From Planktothrix paucivesiculata PCC 9631 (GTDB lineage: Bacteria; Cyanobacteriota; Cyanobacteriia; Cyanobacteriales; Microcoleaceae): 64,000 bases of DNA. This document shows, piece by piece, positions 58,174-64,000 of this stretch. The stretch lies in NCBI RefSeq assembly GCF_900009265.2, contig NZ_LR734982.1, positions 102,684 to 166,683 on the forward strand, read 5' to 3'. The notes below the pieces were generated by a model that was given only the letters and a program-made list of their open reading frames with translations, made no database searches and was not told the origin of the DNA. The first letter of the stretch is position 1; each line of letters opens with the position of its first letter. Position numbers and translations under genes: made by a program.

Positions 58174-60489
58174 ATGCTAACACCTCATAATTCTCGGTTT
58201 TTAGCAAAAAATAGAGTTTTCCGTGTTGATGATCAGAGCAGTTTTGTTAAACAAACAGAAGCAGAATTGCAACAACAAAAGCTAGATTTTCAGGTAGTTA
58301 ACCGAGCGCTGGCGGTATTAAGTGCTTGTACTCAAGCCGTGATTCGCGCTACCGATGAAATAACCCTCCTGCAAACCCTTTGCGAGTTAATTACCCAAGA
58401 AGCAGCCTATCGGATGGCTTGGGTGGCTTACGTTTGCCATGATCAGGTTAAAAGCGTCAAAGCGATGGCTTGGGCTGGCTATGAAGCCGATTATTTAGAA
58501 ACCCTAAATATTACCTGGGCGGATACCGAGAGAGGTAGGGGCCCCACGGGACAAGTAATTCGTTCTGGACATCCGGTGGCCTGCCAAAATATGCTCAATG
58601 ACCCCAATTTTGCCCCCTGGCGTGAAGCGGCCCAACAGCGCGGCTATCAATCCTCCTTAGTGCTTCCTATGTTTAATAATGGCGAAGTATTTGGGACTTT
58701 GAATATTTACTCCGCCGAAGCCTATGCTTTTAATCCCAAAGAAGTCGAACTATTAACACAACTTACAGATAGTCTGAGTTTTGGAATTATAGCATTACGC
58801 GCTGAACAATCCCTGCGAGAAAGCGAACAACGCTATCGTTTATTAGCGGAAAATATTAGTGATTTAGTGTGTCTTCATGATCGGGATCGTCGTTATCTCT
58901 ACCTGAGTCCTTCCTGTGAATCTTTGCTAGGTTATGGTTATGACGAATTAATTGGAAAAGACCCGTATATTCTATTCCATCCTGATGACCGAGATCGCAT
59001 TTCCGAAGAATTTCGCGCTGCAATTTTAGGTAAAAACAATATTTCTATAACCTATCGCATTAGTCAGAAATCAGGAAACTATATTTGGTTAGAAACTTTA
59101 ACAAAACCAATTTTAAATGAGGCGGGTAAGGTCGTTCAAATTCAAACAACTTCTAGGGATATCACGGAGAGAATTTTAGTCCGAGAGCGTTTCAAATATG
59201 AAGCCCTACACGATACCCTAACGGGTTTACCTAATCGTAATCTCTTGATGGAAAGGTTGAAATTAGGGATTAACCGAATTCACAATTTTGAAGGCTATCA
59301 CTTTGCCCTTTTATTTCTCGATCTCGACCGATTCAAAGTGATTAATGATAGTCTAGGGCATTTAGTAGGAGATCAGTTATTAATTGCTGTCGCCCATAAG
59401 TTTCAGTCAATTTTGCGCTCCACCGATCTTGTGACTAGAATGGGTGGTGATGAGTTTGTAATATTATTAGATGAAATTAAAGATATTCAAGAAGCAATTA
59501 GAGCGATTGAGAATATTTTTCAAGCATTAGCTTGCCCATTAATCGTCGAAGAAAGGGAAATTCATATAAGTACAAGTATTGGGATTGTGTTTGGGACAAA
59601 AGACTATATTCGAGCCGAGGATTTGCTCCGAGATGCCGATATCGCCATGTATCGGGCTAAAAAGAAAGGGAAGGCAAGATATGAAATTTTTGATCGAGAA
59701 ATGCACGCGATCGCTATTAATAGACTACATTTAGAAAACGATCTTCGTGGAGCCATCAAGAAACAGCAATTTTTAGTGTATTATCAACCAATCATTGATA
59801 TTTTCAATCATCGCCTAATAGGATTTGAGGCCTTAGTCCGTTGGCAACATCCCACTCGCGGATTTATTTCTCCCGCAGAATTTATTCCTTTAGCCGAAGA
59901 AACTAACTTAATTGTAGCGATTGATAGTTGGATGTTATCTACAGCCTGTCAACAACTCGCAACCTGGAACAAAAAATTTCCCAGTTGTCAACCTCTGAAG
60001 ATGAGTATTAACCTTTCTGCTCAGGATTTTCGCAAAGTTAATTTAATCGAAGAAATTGATACTATTTTAAGAGAAACAGGTTTAGAAGGGAATACAATCA
60101 CGTTAGAAATTACAGAAAGTATGCTCATTGAAGATATCAATAAAACCATAGATTTATTGACGAAAATTAAGTCTCGAAATATTCAGATTAGTATTGATGA
60201 TTTTGGTACGGGATATTCCTCTCTTAATTATCTTCATCGTTTTCCTATAGATAATTTGAAAATTGATTATTCCTTTGTCAGTCAGATGCAGGAAAAAAAC
60301 CGTAATTATCAAGTTGTTAGTAGCATCATTGATTTAGGTCATCACCTGGATTTAGTTATTGTGGCTGAAGGGATTGAAACAGCCCAACAAATGCAATGGT
60401 TACGAGCAATGGGTTGTGAATTGGGTCAGGGTTATTTATTTTCCAAACCTTTATCTCCTCAAGAAATTGAAATCAAATTTTTAAAATAA
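58174..60489 (+). CDS. GAF-PAS-GGDEF-EAL cyclic di-GMP protein
   Basis: A 771-residue hybrid c-di-GMP enzyme. GAF (about 45-205) and PAS (about 215-335; RYRLLAENISDLVCLHDRD with a PAC motif TSRDITER) come first, then GGDEF (about 345-510, active site GGDEF at 424-428) and EAL (about 520-771, EAL at 552-554; later IDDFGTGYSSLNYL). Both active sites appear intact, so it could make or break c-di-GMP. No transmembrane segment. It starts five bases after the coaBC stop; the two may be co-transcribed. Confidence 0.93.
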   Translation: MLTPHNSRFLAKNRVFRVDDQSSFVKQTEAELQQQKLDFQVVNRALAVLSACTQAVIRATDEITLLQTLCELITQEAAYRMAWVAYVCHDQVKSVKAMAWAGYEADYLETLNITWADTERGRGPTGQVIRSGHPVACQNMLNDPNFAPWREAAQQRGYQSSLVLPMFNNGEVFGTLNIYSAEAYAFNPKEVELLTQLTDSLSFGIIALRAEQSLRESEQRYRLLAENISDLVCLHDRDRRYLYLSPSCESLLGYGYDELIGKDPYILFHPDDRDRISEEFRAAILGKNNISITYRISQKSGNYIWLETLTKPILNEAGKVVQIQTTSRDITERILVRERFKYEALHDTLTGLPNRNLLMERLKLGINRIHNFEGYHFALLFLDLDRFKVINDSLGHLVGDQLLIAVAHKFQSILRSTDLVTRMGGDEFVILLDEIKDIQEAIRAIENIFQALACPLIVEEREIHISTSIGIVFGTKDYIRAEDLLRDADIAMYRAKKKGKARYEIFDREMHAIAINRLHLENDLRGAIKKQQFLVYYQPIIDIFNHRLIGFEALVRWQHPTRGFISPAEFIPLAEETNLIVAIDSWMLSTACQQLATWNKKFPSCQPLKMSINLSAQDFRKVNLIEEIDTILRETGLEGNTITLEITESMLIEDINKTIDLLTKIKSRNIQISIDDFGTGYSSLNYLHRFPIDNLKIDYSFVSQMQEKNRNYQVVSSIIDLGHHLDLVIVAEGIETAQQMQWLRAMGCELGQGYLFSKPLSPQEIEIKFLK

Positions 60490-60532
60490 ATATATAATAC
60501 AGCACAGGTTGATCAGGATTGCGTGCGATCGC

Positions 60533-61003
60533 TTATTCTTCATCCGCCAAATAATCAACCCTCAAAACCACTTCTAAATTAAACGGACATTCATCAGGAA
60601 AAACATTAACTTTTAATTGAGTTTCTGTTGCTGCATCCCGACGCGCATCTTGATAACATTCTGCAAAAATTTCTTGACTGTATGCCTTTAAACTGGGGCT
60701 ATCTTTAAACAAAATTAATAAACTTCGTCGATGCTCAACAATTTTACTCCTCCAACTTTGAGATCGTTTATTCGGTTGATATTTATATTTAAGTAAGTGC
60801 ATTAACAAAACTGTTAAATTACTTTGAACAGAGCGTTTTTCACTCCTTCCCATACTTTCTAACTCGGCAATTAAATTTTGAAGATCAATCTCTTGAAATT
60901 GGTTATGATGTAATTGTTCTATAGTTTTCTGAATCCATAAATAATAATCTTGTTCATAAAGAGTTAAATCACTTGACTCTCTTTGAGATAACTGAGGATT
61001 CAT
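60533..61003 (-). CDS. DUF29 family protein
   Basis: A 156-residue DUF29 protein from the ATG at 61003, which has GAGGTGA about eight bases upstream; an in-frame ATG at 61024 would overlap that site. The pattern YEQDYYLWIQKTIEQL, LQNLIAELESMGRSEKRSV and HLLKYKYQPNKRSQSWRSKI defines the family, which is widespread in cyanobacteria, often near transposons and toxin genes. Function unknown. Confidence 0.88.
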   Translation of the reverse strand: MNPQLSQRESSDLTLYEQDYYLWIQKTIEQLHHNQFQEIDLQNLIAELESMGRSEKRSVQSNLTVLLMHLLKYKYQPNKRSQSWRSKIVEHRRSLLILFKDSPSLKAYSQEIFAECYQDARRDAATETQLKVNVFPDECPFNLEVVLRVDYLADEE

Positions 61004-61135
61004 AAAAAAATCACCTCTAAACACTCATGTCTTGTATAGTTTAACTTTTTTTGTTAGATGAGGAGCGATCGGTTATAATAAAACTAACCCTGATCCTATT
61101 TTATTATTTTTATTGAGATTGAAGGAGGTAGAATA

Positions 61136-61372
61136 ATGGACAAGCCGAAATTCTGCAAAGGTCAAAAAGTTGGTGTTTATAGTCCCAATAGTGTAAGAAT
61201 CATCTATGAAGTTGATAAAAGATGGTGGACAGGAGCTAGTTGGGTATATAACTTTGTACATTGTGATACTAAAAAGCCTGTTTATATCTATTTTTCTAAT
61301 GGTGGTTTTACCCGATATCAACAGCAAGAAAGATGGTTACGTTTGGAAATCCCTCTAAAAAATTATCAATAG
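61136..61372 (+). CDS. small hypothetical protein
   Basis: A 78-residue protein with an ideal AAGGAGG (61122-61128) before its ATG. It is rich in Trp, Tyr and Lys (VDKRWWTGASWVYNFVH), suggesting a small beta-barrel or SH3-like fold. Its last 20 codons overlap, on the opposite strand, the truncated end of the DUF433 ORF, so its C-terminus (LRLEIPLKNYQ) is probably not native but made from antisense DUF433 sequence. No family recognised. Confidence 0.6.
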   Translation: MDKPKFCKGQKVGVYSPNSVRIIYEVDKRWWTGASWVYNFVHCDTKKPVYIYFSNGGFTRYQQQERWLRLEIPLKNYQ

Positions 61373-61493
61373 ACTCTCCTGCCTCTAAATAGTCAAATAG
61401 CGTTTGTATGGGAACTCTTGTACCTATAAATACTGGAGTTCCCCCCCCCATAATTTCAGTAGATATACTAATTATAGATGAATTCTCAGACAT
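61308..61493 (-). pseudogene. truncated DUF433 antitoxin-like gene
   Basis: The 61-residue frame matches DUF433: GGTPVFIGTRVPIQTLFDYLEAG then FLEGFPNVT. The final helix of about 15-20 residues normal for DUF433 is replaced by FLAVDIG, and the 3' end overlaps the convergent small gene by 65 bases. The usual partner toxin (DUF5615, PIN-like) is absent. A C8 run (61441-61448) also sits in the gene. It is best viewed as a 3'-truncated remnant. Confidence 0.7.
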
Positions 61494-61567
61494 GATTTTA
61501 GCCTCAAATTAGATTAATTGTTTAAGTATCGCTTATAATTATACTAACTCCATCCCTCCCCTTAACT

Positions 61568-61927
61568 ATGATTCCCATTACCTTAGATGACAATAAACTT
61601 AAAGATGCTCTAAAACAGGCGATTCGAGAACTGATTCAAGAGGATCAAAAAATGATTTCTAATTTAATCGTGGAAGTCATAGAAGATATTGCTATTGAAA
61701 ATGCGATTAAAGAAGGAAAAACCACTGAAACAGTTAATCTTTTAAATCCCTATCAAAAAACCGAAAAAAACTTAAAACTTAACGTAACTCTTAAAAAACC
61801 ATCTGAACAGCAAGCTGTACAAGCGCTAGATGAATTTGACCAAGCGGTTAAGCAATTTTTAGAGGAAACAGATATAACACGGGAAGAATTAGCTGAAGCT
61901 TTAGATTTAAGTCAACCCTTAAAATGA
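61568..61927 (+). CDS. putative antitoxin paired with PIN protein
   Basis: A 119-residue acidic, helical protein. N-terminal DDNKLKDALKQAIRELIQED and AIENAIKEGKTTETV resemble cyanobacterial antitoxins whose C-terminal part binds a toxin. The C-terminal part (DITREELAEALDLSQPL) looks like a short helix-turn-helix. It overlaps the PIN gene by four bases (ATGA), the usual coupling of antitoxin and toxin. Confidence 0.7.
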   Translation: MIPITLDDNKLKDALKQAIRELIQEDQKMISNLIVEVIEDIAIENAIKEGKTTETVNLLNPYQKTEKNLKLNVTLKKPSEQQAVQALDEFDQAVKQFLEETDITREELAEALDLSQPLK

Positions 61928-62358
61928 TGCACTTAGTTGTTGATGCTAATATTTTAATTTCAGAGTTGTTGAGGCACAGGGGGAAGGAGTTAATTCAAAA
62001 TCCTTCTATAATTTTATATGTGACCGAATCTGTTTTATCAGAAACTTCTTATGAATTGAGAAAACGAATTAATGCTATTATTCATCGAAAAAGTGCATCT
62101 GAAATCATCGGTCAAGCATTATTAGAATCGGCACAAAATGTGATTAATACTAAAATTAATATTATTGAAAAATCAGTTTATATTCACCTGGAAACAGAAG
62201 CCAGAAATCGTATTCCTAGAGATCCCAACGATTGGTCAACGGTTGCTTTAGCATTAGTGATGAATGTGCCAATTTGGACGCAAGATTGTGATTTTTTAGG
62301 TTGTGGTTGTCCAACGTGGACAACAGAAACATTACTGACTCAACTTACAGTAGCGTAA
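61924..62358 (+). CDS. PIN-domain toxin (VapC-like ribonuclease)
   Basis: A 144-residue PIN-domain protein. Acidic metal-site residues are seen in VVDANIL, in SETSYEL, in RDPNDWSTVALAL and in TQDCDFLGCG. The family cleaves RNA (often tRNA or rRNA). Start ATG at 61924 overlaps the antitoxin stop; the next ATG at 61927 is also possible. The pair forms a type II toxin-antitoxin unit. Confidence 0.85.
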   Translation: MMHLVVDANILISELLRHRGKELIQNPSIILYVTESVLSETSYELRKRINAIIHRKSASEIIGQALLESAQNVINTKINIIEKSVYIHLETEARNRIPRDPNDWSTVALALVMNVPIWTQDCDFLGCGCPTWTTETLLTQLTVA

Positions 62359-62374
62359 ATGATTACCAATAAAA

Positions 62375-62407
62375 ATAAACCCGATTTCTTCAAGAAATCA
62401 GGTTTAT
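62375..62407. terminator. palindromic bidirectional terminator between PIN and ndhD
   Basis: A 33-base palindrome with ATAAACC and GGTTTAT ends and a GATTTCTTCAAGAAATC centre, with one mismatch. It lies between convergent genes and is likely to end both transcripts. Confidence 0.6.
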
Positions 62408-62429
62408 GAAATCAATATTTGATAATTAA

Positions 62430-64000
62430 CTAATTGCCAATTTTAGGCGCGGTCACTGAGAGGAATTTCCATTTACTCGGTTTAACTTCTGGCGTTTTTT
62501 GCGCTAAAGTCGGAACAGAATTACGAATTAATGCCGTTAACTGTGTGGTCGTCGAATCATAGACTTGAGTTAATATTTTGGGATATAATCCAATCCCAAT
62601 AATCGGCACCAATAAACAGGCAATGATGAACACTTCCCGGGGTTCGGCATCTACCAGTTTTTCGTTTTTAACTAACTCTTTATTCTCGGGGCCGTAGAGA
62701 ATTTCACGCAACATCGACAGCAGATAAATTGGAGTTAAAACCACTCCAATGGCGGCTAATAAAATCACAATGACTTTAAAAGTTGGGTTATAGGCATCGC
62801 TAGTGGCAAACCCAATAAACACCATTAACTCGGCTACAAATCCACTCATCCCCGGCAATGCTAAGGATGCCATACTGCAAGCTGTCCACATGGCGAAGAC
62901 CTTTTTCATCTTGATACCAACACCACCCATTTCGTCCAACATTAAAGTATGGGTGCGGTCGTAGGTACAGCCGACTAAAAAGAATAAACTTGCCCCAATT
63001 AACCCGTGGGAAACCATTTGTAACATCGCCCCACTCATGCCAATATCGGTGAAGGATGCCATCCCAATTAACACAAACCCCATGTGGGAAATTGACGAAT
63101 AGGCAATTTTTCGCTTGAGGTTTCTTTGGGCAAAGGAAGTGAAAGCGGCATAGACAATATTAACCACCCCCAAAATTACTAAAATCGGCGCAAATACCGC
63201 ATGGGCATCGGGCAACATTCCGACGTTCATTCTTAGTAACGCATATCCTCCCATTTTTAACAGAATGCCTGCTAGTAACATATGGGCGGGGGCGGTGGCT
63301 TCTCCATGGGCATCGGGAAGCCAAGTATGGAGGGGAAAAATGGGTAATTTCACCCCGTAAGCTATTAGGAACCCACCATATAATAACAGTTGTAAATTCA
63401 GGGGATAATGTTTGGCGGCGATCGCTTGCATATCAAAAGTGACCGTATCCCCAAAGAATGCCATGGCCAGGGAACCCACCAAAATAAATAGCGAACCTCC
63501 TGCTGTATAAAGAATAAATTTTGTAGCAGCATAGAGGCGTTTCTTGCCGCCCCAAATCGATAGAATTAGGTAAACCGGAACTAATTCTAATTCCCAAACT
63601 AAAAAGAACAGCAACATATCCTGTACCGCAAAGACAGCAATCTGTCCGCCGTACATTAATAACATCAGAAAATAGAATAATTTCGGTTTGAGGGTGACCG
63701 GCCAAGCGGCTAAAGTCGCTAAAGTGGTGATAAATCCGGTCAAAATAATTAGGGGCATGGATAACCCATCGGCGCCCACTGACCAATTCAAATCAATTTG
63801 GGGAACCCAAGTATATTTTTCTACGAGTTGTAACCCTGGGGTCTGGAAATCGTATCCCGTATTAAAGCCATAAATGAGAATAGCAAAATTGATCAGTCCC
63901 ACAATTAAAGCGTACCATCTCACCGTTTTTCCATCTTTATCGGGAATAATTGGAATCAGTAAGGCGGCGATAAGTGGAAATAAGATGGTAATTGTTAGCC
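62430..64000 (-). CDS. ndhD: NAD(P)H-quinone oxidoreductase subunit 4 (partial, 5' end outside window)
   Basis: NdhD, an antiporter-like proton-pumping subunit of the thylakoid NDH-1 complex. The C-terminus ends at 62430 ([12 protein letters not shown]). The open frame continues to the right window edge ([19 protein letters not shown]), so the GTG at 63923 is internal and the gene is cut off. Conserved membrane blocks include [35 protein letters not shown] and [14 protein letters not shown]. About 12-14 transmembrane helices. Confidence 0.95.
   Translation of the reverse strand, partial: LTITILFPLIAALLIPIIPDKDGKTVRWYALIVGLINFAILIYGFNTGYDFQTPGLQLVEKYTWVPQIDLNWSVGADGLSMPLIILTGFITTLATLAAWPVTLKPKLFYFLMLLMYGGQIAVFAVQDMLLFFLVWELELVPVYLILSIWGGKKRLYAATKFILYTAGGSLFILVGSLAMAFFGDTVTFDMQAIAAKHYPLNLQLLLYGGFLIAYGVKLPIFPLHTWLPDAHGEATAPAHMLLAGILLKMGGYALLRMNVGMLPDAHAVFAPILVILGVVNIVYAAFTSFAQRNLKRKIAYSSISHMGFVLIGMASFTDIGMSGAMLQMVSHGLIGASLFFLVGCTYDRTHTLMLDEMGGVGIKMKKVFAMWTACSMASLALPGMSGFVAELMVFIGFATSDAYNPTFKVIVILLAAIGVVLTPIYLLSMLREILYGPENKELVKNEKLVDAEPREVFIIACLLVPIIGIGLYPKILTQVYDSTTTQLTALIRNSVPTLAQKTPEVKPSKWKFLSVTAPKIGN

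Overview
The window is cyanobacterial chromosome, most likely from a filamentous Oscillatoriales-type organism (Planktothrix/Oscillatoria/Limnoraphis-like; the genus is an inference, not shown). The evidence is the photosystem I core pair psaA-psaB, the ndhD subunit of the photosynthetic NDH-1 complex, the split cyanobacterial ATP synthase operon (atpI-B-E-G-F-H-A-C, with beta and epsilon absent as usual), GUN4 domains, a DICT-domain kinase, frequent GCGATCGC (HIP1) octamers and many short palindromic repeats between genes. There are no rRNA, tRNA, prophage, transposase or CRISPR features that I can see.

Layout. 1-6.5 kb: a Uma2 nuclease-like gene, then two tandem multidomain proteins that each join an AAA-like NTPase to a class III nucleotide cyclase. 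6.6-15 kb: proS, then the eight-gene atp operon, which has a hairpin plus T-run between atpH and atpA. 15.1-24.4 kb: a Ser/Thr kinase with a C-terminal GUN4 domain, a divergent iron-type ABC transporter pair (ATPase and fused permease), an alpha/beta-hydrolase fold protein lacking its catalytic residues, a tiny hydrophobic Gly/Ala-rich protein, a secreted pentapeptide-repeat protein, murG and a secreted NTF2-like protein. 24.5-28.3 kb: two peptide-type ABC ATPases with a complete DarT/DarG DNA ADP-ribosylation toxin-antitoxin pair between them. 28.5-35.3 kb: hflX, an RTX trypsin-like protease, grxC-gshB and a repeat-containing lipoprotein. 35.9-40.5 kb: psaA-psaB behind a 638-nt leader. 40.7-52.9 kb: regulators (DICT-GAF histidine kinase, anti-sigma-type ATPase, GAF-GAF-GGDEF, HxlR), a hydrolase, a 2Fe-2S thioredoxin-like protein, ppsA and gdhA. 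53.3-60.5 kb: a membrane-anchored NACHT-GUN4 protein, an esterase, a DUF2555-like small protein, coaBC and a GAF-PAS-GGDEF-EAL protein. 60.5-62.4 kb: an accessory patch with DUF29, a truncated DUF433 antitoxin and an antitoxin/PIN pair. ndhD runs off the right edge.

How it fits together: housekeeping bioenergetics (ATP synthase, PSI, NDH-1) alternates with a dense set of signalling proteins and small accessory conflict genes. The most notable points are (i) two unrelated signalling enzymes, a protein kinase and a NACHT NTPase, both ending in the tetrapyrrole-binding GUN4 domain, (ii) DarTG inside a transporter gene pair, (iii) the tandem AAA-cyclase pair, one member of which lacks the cyclase transition-state arginine, and (iv) several miniature inverted-repeat elements, one with perfect 16-bp ends. 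All functional statements rest on reading motifs; no database search was run.
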